This document shows positions 7,362-15,379 of a stretch of 33,830 nucleotides of DNA, in pieces; position 1 is the stretch's first letter; every line of letters starts with the position of its first letter. The stretch is taken from contig JADZAK010000062.1 in assembly GCA_020852595.1 (NCBI GenBank), forward strand, positions 1 to 33,830, written 5' to 3'. The DNA comes from Rhodospirillaceae bacterium (lineage in GTDB: Bacteria; Pseudomonadota; Alphaproteobacteria; Rhodospirillales; Rhodospirillaceae). The translations under genes and the position numbers were made by a program. The notes beneath the pieces were generated by a model. That model ran no database searches. It was not told where the DNA came from and worked only from the letters and a program-made list of their open reading frames with translations.

Positions 7362-8705
7362 ATGGCTCGTTTCACGAAATTCGGTATCGCTCTGTTCGCC
7401 GCCGTCCTTGCGGGCGCCGGCCCCGCTTCCGCGGCCGACGACTACGTCAAGGTGCCGGTGCCCAATGGCTTCGGCGTGCAGGCGACGGAGCTCGAAGGTC
7501 CGGTGTTCGTCAACAGCCGCGGCCGTACGCTCTACACATGGCCGTTTGCGCGCATGCGCAATGGTCTGACCGGCGACGCGAAGGGCAAGTCCAACTGCGG
7601 CAGCAAGGTTCTGACCGAGACGGCCGGGCTCGCGAGCCCGTGGCCGCCGGGCCTCTTGCTCCCGGACCTCGACACGCGCCCGGCCTGTACGGACATGTGG
7701 ATTCCCGAACTCGCGTCGGCCGACGCCAGGCCGGTCGGCGCCTGGACCCTGATCACCCGCGCCGACGGCAACAAGCAGTGGGCCTATAACGAACAGGCGG
7801 TCTACACCTCGAACTTCGACAAGGAGCCCGGCGACGTGCTCGGCGATCGCGGCGGCCGCTTCGGCGGCGGCGGCGGTTCGCCCGCGGCGCGCCGTCCGAT
7901 CGGCCCACCGCCGAATGTCCCGCCCGGCTTTGCCGTCCGCAATACCGCGACAGGTATCCTTGTGACGACGGGTGACGGTTATTCGCTCTATGCGTTCGAC
8001 CGCGACACGGCCGCCAAGGCGACGTGCACCGGCGCATGCGAAGACAAGTGGCAGCCGATGATCGCGCCCGAACTCGCGCGTCCGCAAGGCGACTGGACGA
8101 CGGTCGAGCGGTCCAACGGCATCAAGCAGTGGGTGTTCCGGGGCAAACCGGTCTATCGCCACGCTGAGGATTCCTACAAGGCCAGCCTTGAAGGCGGCGA
8201 TGAAGCGGGCTGGCAGAACGTGTACATGCAAAAAGCTCCGCCGCATCCGCCGGGGCTGACGGTTCAAGAAACCAACATCGGTCTCACATTGGCCGATTCA
8301 CGCGGCCACACCATCTATCGCTACAACTGCGGCGACGACAGCTACGACCAGCTGCGTTGCGATCATCCGGACACGACCCAGGCCTTCCGCATCGCCATCT
8401 GCGGCGCGGGCAGCCAGGAGAAGTGCCTCAAGACGTGGCCGATGGTCCCGGCCCCCGCGAACGCCAAGAGCGGCAGCCGCGCGTGGAGCGTCGTCGCCAT
8501 CGACCCGAAGACCGGCAAGTACGCCGCGCCGGGACAGGCGGACGCGATGCATGTGTGGGCGTTCCGTGGCCGGCCCGTCTACACCTACAGCGGCGACAAG
8601 AAGCCGGGCGATACGGAAGGCGACTCGTTCGGCGAGTGGATCGGCAACCGTAATGGGTTCTCGGCCTTCTTCCTGCGCGACGACTTTATGAATAACGCCA
8701 GCTAA
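7362..8705 (+). CDS. Secreted protein with three PF03640/COG4315 domains (right copy)
   Basis: The 447-residue protein has a Sec signal peptide (cleavage after ASA near residue 24). Its three domains match those of the paralogue at 253-1632. Domain 1 has TLYTW and DTRPACTDMW. Domain 2 has SLYAFDRDTA and CTGACEDKW. Domain 3 has TIYRYNCGDDSYDQL and ends PGDTEGDSFGEW, RNGF, LRDDF. A glycine-rich linker (GGRFGGGGG) and a proline-rich segment separate domains 1 and 2, and are missing from the left copy. ATG 7362 follows GAGGG; an in-frame GTG at 7344 would add 6 residues and spoil the signal peptide. The regular cysteine pairs suggest disulfides in the periplasm or a metal/haem-proximal fold. It is the third gene of the right module. 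Confidence 0.85.
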   Translation: MARFTKFGIALFAAVLAGAGPASAADDYVKVPVPNGFGVQATELEGPVFVNSRGRTLYTWPFARMRNGLTGDAKGKSNCGSKVLTETAGLASPWPPGLLLPDLDTRPACTDMWIPELASADARPVGAWTLITRADGNKQWAYNEQAVYTSNFDKEPGDVLGDRGGRFGGGGGSPAARRPIGPPPNVPPGFAVRNTATGILVTTGDGYSLYAFDRDTAAKATCTGACEDKWQPMIAPELARPQGDWTTVERSNGIKQWVFRGKPVYRHAEDSYKASLEGGDEAGWQNVYMQKAPPHPPGLTVQETNIGLTLADSRGHTIYRYNCGDDSYDQLRCDHPDTTQAFRIAICGAGSQEKCLKTWPMVPAPANAKSGSRAWSVVAIDPKTGKYAAPGQADAMHVWAFRGRPVYTYSGDKKPGDTEGDSFGEWIGNRNGFSAFFLRDDFMNNAS

Positions 8706-8752
8706 GGCATGTTCCGGAAAAGTGTGAAACGGTTTTCCGACAAGAACATGCC
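8706..8752 (+). repeat. Dispersed-type palindrome inside the operon
   Basis: Arms GGCATGTTC (8706-8714) and GAACATGCC (8744-8752) pair perfectly. Inner arms CGGAAAA (8715-8721) and TTTTCCG (8733-8739) pair after a 4-nt bulge. From memory, near-identical palindromes (GCATGTTCCGGAAAAGTGTG and onward) recur between genes in Rhizobiales and related genomes. Here the element begins directly after the stop at 8705 and lies between genes 3 and 4 of the right module; the left module has only 2 bases at this point. Confidence 0.75.
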
Positions 8753-8783
8753 CAAACATTGGATAGGCGAGGGAGCGACACAC

Positions 8784-9920
8784 ATGATCACATCCAAGAA
8801 ACTCCTCGGCGGCGTCTGTGCCGCCGCTCTTGCGTTCGCGGCGTCCACGGCGTCGGCCGACACCGCCAATCCGGATGTCGCCAAGGTCGACATCACCAAG
8901 ACGCGCTCGATCGCCTATACGCTCACCTATTTGAACTGGGCGCTGCAGTACACCGCGGACGCCAAGGAATGCCCGAACGGCTTCAACGACGGGCCGCGCG
9001 AGCAGTTCAAGATCCTGTTCCCGGAAGACGGCACCAAGCGCACCTATATCGACACCGTGCTGTCGCGCGAAATCACCGGCTTCTATCCCGACCAGTTCAA
9101 GGAGCCGTTCACCTTGAAGCAGGCCGTCGGTCCGGTGGCCCCGGGTCTGAACCTCGACGGCAAGGTCGATGCCGACGACTTCATCAGCCCGGCGGGCGAG
9201 AAGGGCGTCGATAACCAGTTCTATCGCGGCCTCGGCTGCATCGAGAGCTATCGCGGCCCCGACGCCTACAACAACTTCTACGACACGCAGGAAATCCTCG
9301 AAGGTACGTACAACCGCATGCTGTTCGAGATCACCGAGCTCGACAGTCTCCAGAACGATCCGGACGTCGTCGTCACGATGTATCGCGGCACGCATCCCGT
9401 CCTGCGCGATGCTTCGGGCAACACCATCGGCTTCAAGGGCATTCCGGGCGGCACCGAGAAGCTCGACCTGCGCTGGGGCAAGAAGTACGTCCAGCGCTAC
9501 AAGGGCAAGATCGAGAACGGCGTCCTGATCACCGAGCCGGCGACCTACACCTTCCCGTGGCAGACCTTCGGCACGCCGACGGACGAGACCATCTATCAGA
9601 TGCGCATGCGCCTCGACCTGAACGCCGACTACGCGGAAGGGCTGATGGGCGGTTATCTCGACTTCGCGAGCTTCCACTCGAAGAACATGCGCTCGGACTC
9701 GACGCACCATCAAAGCTACGGCCGCCTCCCGTCGGCGCTGCTCTATCAGACCCTGCAGCAGATCGCGGACGGTCCGGTGGATCCCGCGACGGGGAAGCGC
9801 AACAGCGTGTCTTCGGCGCTGGTGTCCAAGTGGGCGCAGGTCTACATCATCGGACGCGACAATAAGACACCGGTAGCCGAAGCCCCCGCCGCCGCCAGAA
9901 GCGCCGCCGGCGAACGGTAA
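8784..9920 (+). CDS. Secreted protein of unknown family, module gene 4 (right copy)
   Basis: The 378-residue protein has a signal peptide (cleavage after ASA near residue 25). It is the paralogue of 1635-2744, sharing ECPNGFNDGPRE, LNLDGKVDADDF with GEKGVDNQF, YTFPWQTFGTPTD, and STHHQSYGR. No named family is recognised. The LDGKVDADDF block looks like half of a dockerin/EF-hand-type calcium loop. The C-terminus is low complexity (Ala/Arg). ATG 8784 has GGGAG upstream (8770-8774) and yields the signal peptide; the frame is open further up through the palindrome at 8706-8752, which is not coding. The gene closes the right module and is followed by the terminator at 9923-9959. Confidence 0.8.
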   Translation: MITSKKLLGGVCAAALAFAASTASADTANPDVAKVDITKTRSIAYTLTYLNWALQYTADAKECPNGFNDGPREQFKILFPEDGTKRTYIDTVLSREITGFYPDQFKEPFTLKQAVGPVAPGLNLDGKVDADDFISPAGEKGVDNQFYRGLGCIESYRGPDAYNNFYDTQEILEGTYNRMLFEITELDSLQNDPDVVVTMYRGTHPVLRDASGNTIGFKGIPGGTEKLDLRWGKKYVQRYKGKIENGVLITEPATYTFPWQTFGTPTDETIYQMRMRLDLNADYAEGLMGGYLDFASFHSKNMRSDSTHHQSYGRLPSALLYQTLQQIADGPVDPATGKRNSVSSALVSKWAQVYIIGRDNKTPVAEAPAAARSAAGER

Positions 9921-9922
9921 AA

Positions 9923-9959
9923 AAACGAATCACCCGGCGCAAGGCCGGGTGATTCGTTT
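9923..9959. terminator. Strong bidirectional rho-independent terminator
   Basis: A perfect 16-bp stem (9923-9938 with 9944-9959) has loop GCAAG. On the plus strand it ends in TTT. On the minus strand it ends in a run of seven T (complement of A 9919-9925). It stops the right module on one side and can stop minus-strand transcription from the dehydrogenase gene at 10126-11583 on the other. Confidence 0.85.
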
Positions 9960-9981
9960 CTGGCTTCTAATTTTTGGTTTG

Positions 9982-10102
9982 GTCATCCTGGGCGAGGCCC
10001 AGGATCCAGGGTGTTCGAGCGCGGTGCCGTGCGGCACACGCCGCTCATGCTGCATACATCCTACTTCACAATCCTGGACCCTGGGCTTTCGCCCAGGGTG
10101 AC
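9982..10102. repeat. Inverted pair of a 29/30-bp dispersed-type repeat
   Basis: The unit GTCATCCTGGGCGAGGCCCA (start of 9982-10010) recurs inverted at 10073-10102 with few differences. Each unit is itself palindromic (CCTGGGC...GCCCAGG), so the pair can form a long cruciform or two smaller hairpins. The 62-base spacer shows no gene. Units of this wording are, from memory, common between genes in alphaproteobacteria. It lies between the convergent ends of the right module and the dehydrogenase gene. Confidence 0.7.
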
Positions 10103-10125
10103 GGATTGCGTCTGGTTCTCCGGCC

Positions 10126-11583
10126 TTACTTTCCCAGCCCGCCAAACAGCACGTACTTCACCTCGAGATAGTCATCGAGGCCGTAGTGCGAGCCTTCACG
10201 GCCGACGCCCGACTGCTTGAAGCCGCCGAACGGCGCGACTTCGGTCGAGATGATGCCTTCGTTGATCCCGACGATCCCGCTCTCCAGCGCTTCGGCTACG
10301 CGCCAGGCGCGTCCGATGTTCGACGTGAAGAAATAGGACGCGAGGCCGAACTCCGAGGCATTGGCCAGCGCGACGGCTTCCGCTTCGTCCTTGAAGCGGT
10401 ACAGCGGCGCAACAGGACCAAAGGTCTCCTCTTTGGTGAAGCGCATAGCGGTGGTCGCGTTCAGGATCACGGTCGGCTCATAGAACAAGCCGCCGAGCGC
10501 ACTGCGCTTGCCGCCGGTCGCGATGGTGGCGCCCTTGGCCTTCGCGTCGGCCACATGCTCTTCCACCTTCTCGACGGCGTCGGCGTTGATGAGCGGCCCA
10601 AGGTCGGCGCCCGGTTCCGTGCCCGGCGCGACCTTCATCTTCTTCACGGCATCCGTCAGCTTCTCGGCGAAACGGTCGTAGATGCCGTCCTGCACGAGGA
10701 TGCGGTTGGCGCATACGCAGGTCTGGCCCACGTTGCGGTACTTCGAGACGATGGCGCCCTTCACGGCGAGTTCGAGATCGGCGTCGTCGAACACGATCAG
10801 CGGCGCGTTGCCGCCGAGTTCCATGCTGACCTTCTTCACCGTATCGGCAGCCTGGCGCATCAGGATCTTGCCGACTTCGGTCGAGCCCGTGAACGACACC
10901 TTGCGCACGGCGTCGGACTTCATCATGGCGCCCACGACCGTCGGGGCATCGCCGGTGATCACGTTCAAGACGCCCGGCGGGATGCCCGCGCGTTCGGCGA
11001 GATCGGCAAGGGCCAAGGCGCACAGCGGCGTTTCTTCCGACGGCTTGATGATGATGGTGCAGCCAGCGGCAAGAGCCGGGCCGGCCTTGCGCGTGATCAT
11101 CGCGATCGGGAAATTCCACGGCGTGACCGCGCAGACCACGCCCACGGGCTGCTTCATGACGACGATGCGCGCGTCGGCGCGGTGCGACGGGATGACGTCG
11201 CCGTAGGCGCGGCGGCCTTCCTCGGCGAACCAGCGGATGAAGTTGGCGCCGTAAACGACTTCGCCCGCGGCCTCGGCGAGGGGCTTGCCCTGTTCGGCCG
11301 TCATCAGCGCCGCGAGGAAGTCTTTCTCCTCCAGCATCAGCGCGTACCAGCGCATCAGGATATTGGCGCGTTCCAGTGCGGTCTTCTGCGACCAGGTCTT
11401 GAAGGCTTCGGTGGCGGCTTCGATCGCCTGCTCGGTCTCGGCCACACCGAGATCCGGCACCTTGGCGATGTCCGCGCCCGTGGCCGGGTTGGTCACGGTA
11501 ATGGTCTTGCCGCTGTCCGCACCGACCCATTTTCCGTTGATGTAACAGAGTGTCTTGGCCGCCTTGAGGTCCGCATCGCGCAT
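10126..11583 (-). CDS. gabD: NAD(P)-dependent succinate-semialdehyde dehydrogenase
   Basis: The 485-residue protein is a full-length aldehyde dehydrogenase of the GabD subgroup, which oxidises succinate semialdehyde to succinate in GABA breakdown. Visible motifs are TPWNFP (Asn of the oxyanion hole), the cofactor-binding FTGSTEVGK, MELGGNAP (general-base Glu), VGQTCVCANR (nucleophilic Cys with a second Cys two residues on, as in GabD), EETFGPVAP and a C-terminal GFKQSGVGREG. Its start ATG (11583) faces the TonB-receptor promoter across about 500 bases. Downstream it runs into the inverted repeat at 9982-10102 and the bidirectional terminator. The aminotransferase at 18524-19810 could supply its substrate. 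A related semialdehyde (glutarate or malonate) is an alternative substrate. Confidence 0.88.
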   Translation of the reverse strand: MRDADLKAAKTLCYINGKWVGADSGKTITVTNPATGADIAKVPDLGVAETEQAIEAATEAFKTWSQKTALERANILMRWYALMLEEKDFLAALMTAEQGKPLAEAAGEVVYGANFIRWFAEEGRRAYGDVIPSHRADARIVVMKQPVGVVCAVTPWNFPIAMITRKAGPALAAGCTIIIKPSEETPLCALALADLAERAGIPPGVLNVITGDAPTVVGAMMKSDAVRKVSFTGSTEVGKILMRQAADTVKKVSMELGGNAPLIVFDDADLELAVKGAIVSKYRNVGQTCVCANRILVQDGIYDRFAEKLTDAVKKMKVAPGTEPGADLGPLINADAVEKVEEHVADAKAKGATIATGGKRSALGGLFYEPTVILNATTAMRFTKEETFGPVAPLYRFKDEAEAVALANASEFGLASYFFTSNIGRAWRVAEALESGIVGINEGIISTEVAPFGGFKQSGVGREGSHYGLDDYLEVKYVLFGGLGK

Positions 11584-11822
11584 GGTTCAGTCCCGATAAA
11601 AGATGATGTGGCTCTAATGGGACTGGGAGGCCCCTCGCGCAAGGGAGTTATCATCGCGGCTGCCGTGAGAAACTTTCACGTTGGGGGGGAGGAAGGGCGC
11701 CTGTTCCCGGGCCTTCCCGCCCATCTCAAGCACTTTGGCAGGCGTCTGTGACCTTCGTGCATCACCCCCTTTTCCGGGGGTGCTTCAAAAAAAGTCATCA
11801 AGATGGACCTGCCAATTTGAGA

Positions 11823-11836
11823 TGCGTTGCAACGCA
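11823..11836. promoter_or_regulatory. Perfect 14-bp palindrome, candidate operator
   Basis: TGCGTTGCAACGCA is its own reverse complement. A perfect 14-bp palindrome is expected about twice by chance in a window of this size, so the position in the divergent, AT-rich regulatory region is what gives it weight. It does not match a regulator consensus I can name with confidence. Confidence 0.4.
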
Positions 11837-11975
11837 AAAATCAATATAAATCAGTAATTAAGCGAATATAGGTCTCATGTTGGCTGCCTGTATTTTGCGC
11901 TGCATCACGAGAAAAATAAGCAGCGAATTTGAGAAATGCTCAAATCCATCCCAGGAATAAACTCATTTGCGAACA

Positions 11976-12004
11976 TTGGGTGACGGTCGCAGCATGGGCT
12001 ATAT
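11976..12004 (+). promoter_or_regulatory. Candidate sigma-70-type promoter of the TonB receptor
   Basis: TTGGGT (11976-11981), a 17-base spacer and CTATAT (11999-12004) resemble -35 and -10 boxes. The match is weak at -35. It would give a leader of about 80 bases before the receptor start. Confidence 0.3.
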
Positions 12005-12090
12005 ACGGGACGAAGTTGTACCGCCCGTCACCGGCGGTATGGGGAAATTACTTGTGACGGCGCCCGCCCGAGGGACCGGCACCACCAAAA

Positions 12091-14994
12091 ATGGAGGGGA
12101 TCCTGATTACCAAGTCTTCTCGCGGCCGTTTTGGCACGCGCGCCCTGCTTGCGACCGCCACCAGCGCTGTGGCCATGCTCGCATTCTCACAGGCCTTCGC
12201 TCAGCAGCAATCCGCTGCCGGCGCCGCCGTTGACGAAATCGTCGTCACCGGCAGCCGCATCGTCCGTGACGGTTACGAAGCCCCGACCCCGACGACCGTG
12301 ATCGGCGTCGAGCAGCTCCAGCAGCAGGCGGCTCCGAACGTCATCGACTACCTGACGACCCTGCCGACCTTCTCGGGCAACTACACGCCGCAGTCCTCCA
12401 CGCAGAACATCAGCGCCGGCACCGCCGGCACCAGTTCGGTGAACCTGCGCAACCTCGGTGTCGAACGCACCCTGATCCTCATCAACGGCCAGCGCTCGGT
12501 CCCCTCGACCGTCAGCGGCCGCGTCGACGTCAACGCCATCCCGTCGCAGCTGATCCAGCGCACGGACGTGGTCACCGGTGGCGCCTCGGCGGCTTACGGC
12601 TCCGACGCCGTGGCCGGCGTCGTGAACTTCGTGCTCGACACGAAGTACACCGGGATCGGCGGCGAAGTGTCGGGCGGCGTCACCGACTACGGCGACAACG
12701 CCAACTTCAAGGTCTCGCTCACGGCCGGTACGCCGTTCGCCGGCGACCGCGGTCACTTCATCATTTCGGGTCAGATGGGCCGTCAGGAAGGCATCTTGTT
12801 TGCCGATCGTCCGTGGAACGAGCAGGGCTACGGCTTCATGACCAACCCGGCCTACGGCACGGGCGCGGGTCAGAGCACCGGCGTTCCGCAGCGCCTCCTG
12901 CTGACGCAAGTCGGCCCGGCGCAGGCGACGCGCGGCGGCATCATCGTCTCCGGTCCGTTGAAGGGTATTGCTTTTGGTCCGGGCGGCACGGCGTACAACT
13001 TCTCGTACGGCGACCTCGTCTCGGGCGGCCTGATGCGCGGCGGCGAATGGAAGGCGCAGGACCTTCACCGCAATCAGTCGATCGAACCGGAAATGTCCTC
13101 GCAGAACATCTTCACCCGCGTCAGCTACGCGCTCGGTGAAAATGTCGAGGTCTACGGTCAGTGGAACTGGTACCACAACAACTTCTTCTCGAACGGCTAC
13201 GGGATGGAAGATTTCGGCGGCGTGACCGTTCCTGTCACGAACCCGTATCTCGACGCCTCCGTTGCCGCGCGCGCCACCGCGCTCGGCCTCACGACGATCA
13301 CCATCGGCTCGAGCAACGCCGACATGGGCATCATCGGCCAGTCGAACGAGCGTTGGACCAACCGTCTCGTCGGCGGCCTCAACGGCAACTTCGAAGCCTT
13401 CAACACGGATTGGACGTGGGACGCCTACTATCAGATGGGCATCTCGCGTAACTCCGAGCGCGCGCTCAACAGCCGCATCGAAACGCGCTATCGCGCCTCG
13501 CTGGATTCCGTGCGCAACGCGAACGGCACCATCGTTTGCCGCTCGACCCTCACCAACCCGACGGACGGCTGCGTGCCGTACAATCCGTTCGGCGTCGGCG
13601 TGAACTCGTCCGCGCAGCTCGACTACGTGCTCGAGAACTCCTACCGCTATCAGAAGTTCACGCAGGACGTGATGGCCGCCTCGATCCAGGGCGAGCCGTT
13701 CGAATCGTGGGCCGGTCCGGTCTCCGTCGCGACGGGTCTCGAACACCGCGTGGAAGAGTCGCAGGGCATCAACAGCCTGCTCGACCAGCAGCGCGTGTAC
13801 TTCGGCGGCAACTATCAGCCGACGTTCGGTAAGTACAAGGTCACCGAAGGCTTCTTCGAAACCATCGTCCCGCTGGCCCGTGGCCAGGCTTGGGCCGAAA
13901 GCCTCGACCTGAACGCCGCCGTCCGCGCGACCGACTACTCGTCGGCCGGCTATGTCACTACCTGGAAGGCGGGCGCGACCTATACGCCGGTCTCCGACCT
14001 CACCTTCCGCGTGACGCGTTCTCGCGACATCCGCGCGCCGAACATCGGCGACCTCTACAACGCGGGCACCGTCGTGACGAACAACGTTATCGACACCATC
14101 GCGGGCGGCACGTCGTCGGTGCAGTACGTCGGCACCACGCGCGGCAACCCGGTGCTTACCCCGGAAAAGGCCGACACCACCGGTATCGGCGCCGTGTTCC
14201 AGCCGACGTTCCTCCAGGGCTTCCAGGCTTCGGTCGACTATTGGAACATCAACGTGAAGGGCGCGATCACCACGATCAACGCGCAGCAGATCGTTGACCT
14301 CTGCGCCCAGGGCAACGCGAACTTCTGCTCCGCCATCAACACGGGCACGACGAACCAGGGCCGCCTGATCTCGACCTCGATCACGAACACCATCTTCATT
14401 CAGCCGTTCAACCTCGCGCGTCAGAACGCCCGCGGTATCGACTTTGAAGCTGGCTACGTGTTCCCGCTGGCCTCGGTCGCCGAAAGCATGGACGGTAACC
14501 TCCGGATCCGCGCTCTCGCGTCGCGTTACATCAAGAACTACCGTGACACGGGTCTGACCCGTCCGACGGATACCGCCGGCGAAAACAACGGCGCCGGTCC
14601 GGCGACTTGGCGTTGGCAGGCTTCGGCGACCTATGACGCCAAGCCGATCACCGCCACGATCACGGCGCGCGGCATCAGCGGCGGCACGTACAACAACGAC
14701 TTCGTTGAATGTACGACGGGCTGCCCCGTGTCGGTCGCTCCGAACATCACGGTCAACAACAACTGGATCCCGGGCGCCGTCTACTGGGACTTCGCCACCA
14801 GCTATCAGATCTTCACGGCGGATGAAGGCAACGGCAACGTTGAAGCCTTCTTCAACGTGAAGAACATCACCAACAAGGACGCGGTGATGGTCGGCGGTAC
14901 GGGTAATTTCGCTACGGATACCGTGACAACCAATCCGTCCAACTATGACTCGCACGGTCGTACGTACCGCGTGGGCGTCCGCTTCCGCATGTAA
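12091..14994 (+). CDS. TonB-dependent outer-membrane receptor
   Basis: The protein of up to 967 residues has a signal peptide (cleavage after AFA near residue 37), a TonB box (EIVVTGSRI, residues 49-57), a plug domain (VIDYLTTLPTF, LILINGQR, GGASAAYGSDAVAGVVN) and a long beta-barrel ending in YRVGVRFRM. It should import a ligand across the outer membrane with TonB-ExbBD energy; the ligand is not readable. The large Asn-rich loops fit the big receptors of the Sphingomonadales/Caulobacterales type. The start is uncertain. ATG 12091 has only a distant AGGGA, while GGAGG inside the first codons (12093-12097) sits 5 bases before in-frame CTG 12103, which would give MITKSSRGR. The mature protein is the same either way. 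A strong terminator follows. No partner gene adjoins it on the same strand. Confidence 0.9.
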   Translation: MEGILITKSSRGRFGTRALLATATSAVAMLAFSQAFAQQQSAAGAAVDEIVVTGSRIVRDGYEAPTPTTVIGVEQLQQQAAPNVIDYLTTLPTFSGNYTPQSSTQNISAGTAGTSSVNLRNLGVERTLILINGQRSVPSTVSGRVDVNAIPSQLIQRTDVVTGGASAAYGSDAVAGVVNFVLDTKYTGIGGEVSGGVTDYGDNANFKVSLTAGTPFAGDRGHFIISGQMGRQEGILFADRPWNEQGYGFMTNPAYGTGAGQSTGVPQRLLLTQVGPAQATRGGIIVSGPLKGIAFGPGGTAYNFSYGDLVSGGLMRGGEWKAQDLHRNQSIEPEMSSQNIFTRVSYALGENVEVYGQWNWYHNNFFSNGYGMEDFGGVTVPVTNPYLDASVAARATALGLTTITIGSSNADMGIIGQSNERWTNRLVGGLNGNFEAFNTDWTWDAYYQMGISRNSERALNSRIETRYRASLDSVRNANGTIVCRSTLTNPTDGCVPYNPFGVGVNSSAQLDYVLENSYRYQKFTQDVMAASIQGEPFESWAGPVSVATGLEHRVEESQGINSLLDQQRVYFGGNYQPTFGKYKVTEGFFETIVPLARGQAWAESLDLNAAVRATDYSSAGYVTTWKAGATYTPVSDLTFRVTRSRDIRAPNIGDLYNAGTVVTNNVIDTIAGGTSSVQYVGTTRGNPVLTPEKADTTGIGAVFQPTFLQGFQASVDYWNINVKGAITTINAQQIVDLCAQGNANFCSAINTGTTNQGRLISTSITNTIFIQPFNLARQNARGIDFEAGYVFPLASVAESMDGNLRIRALASRYIKNYRDTGLTRPTDTAGENNGAGPATWRWQASATYDAKPITATITARGISGGTYNNDFVECTTGCPVSVAPNITVNNNWIPGAVYWDFATSYQIFTADEGNGNVEAFFNVKNITNKDAVMVGGTGNFATDTVTTNPSNYDSHGRTYRVGVRFRM

Positions 14995-15020
14995 CCCGCG
15001 AAGCGCACGTAAAGACTGAA

Positions 15021-15050
15021 AAGGGGGGCGGAAACGCCCCCCTTTTTTCT
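15021..15050 (+). terminator. Rho-independent terminator of the TonB receptor
   Basis: A perfect 10-bp stem AAGGGGGGCG (15021-15030) pairs with CGCCCCCCTT (15035-15044) around a GAAA tetraloop, followed by a T run (15043-15048). It lies 26 bases after the receptor stop. Confidence 0.9.
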
Positions 15051-15379
15051 TTTGTCGCCGACAATTAACAGGACCGGTCATGCGCGGAAAACCCAGCGCC
15101 ACCGGGCTTTTTTGCGCTCGTTTTAGTTCCTTTCAACATTGGGGTGAAAAGCTTTCATAAGCAAAACGGCCGGTTAGATCGTATATCTCAAGGGGCCGGT
15201 TGGATCCGGCCGAGGCCGGAAATACGCAGGTTTTGCAATAGGCAACTGGGTATGACGAAGCAGCGAGCGGATGTGGTTCCCCCGGATCTGCGGACGGCGG
15301 GTCGAACGGTCCGCGTAAGTTTTCAGTGTGAGTTTTTTTAGCCGGGGCGCATGAACGGCGGCCTGGCGGGACGTGAGTG
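15051..15379. other. Intergenic region without a recognisable gene
   Basis: About 330 bases between the receptor terminator and the decarboxylase gene. Small frames here have no coding features. A short inverted repeat GCGGAC (15290-15295) with GTCCGC (15309-15314) lies 65 bases before the decarboxylase start and could be an operator or a leader hairpin. The promoter of the downstream three-gene operon should be here, but I see no convincing -35/-10 pair. Confidence 0.5.

Larger units (their letters stand above)
11584..12090. other. Long divergent intergenic region, regulatory
   Basis: About 507 bases separate the divergent gabD-like gene and the TonB-dependent receptor. I see no gene. It contains a 7-bp hairpin (CACCCCC 11763-11769 with GGGGGTG 11776-11782), a perfect 14-bp palindrome (11823-11836), a clearly AT-rich stretch (about 11790-11960), a second inverted repeat (ATTTGAG 11927-11933 with CTCAAAT 11939-11945) and a promoter-like sequence at 11976-12004. 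The leader from there to the receptor start is about 85-100 bases. Confidence 0.6.

Noticed and set aside
4668..8267. 1199-codon open frame on the minus strand
   Set aside because: It lies antisense to three genes with clear families and signal peptides. Its translation is Arg/Ala/His-rich without any domain, as expected for antisense frames of GC-rich genes.
11763..11782. CACCCCC/GGGGGTG hairpin as a terminator
   Set aside because: No T run follows on either strand in the sense needed, and no gene ends next to it.
12187..15102. 971-codon minus-strand frame opposite the TonB receptor
   Set aside because: It would run through the rho-independent terminator and has no homology features; the plus-strand receptor is unmistakable.
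15144..15341. 65-codon frame between the receptor and the decarboxylase
   Set aside because: It has no ribosome-binding site and no coding-like composition, and the region contains short inverted repeats more like a promoter region.
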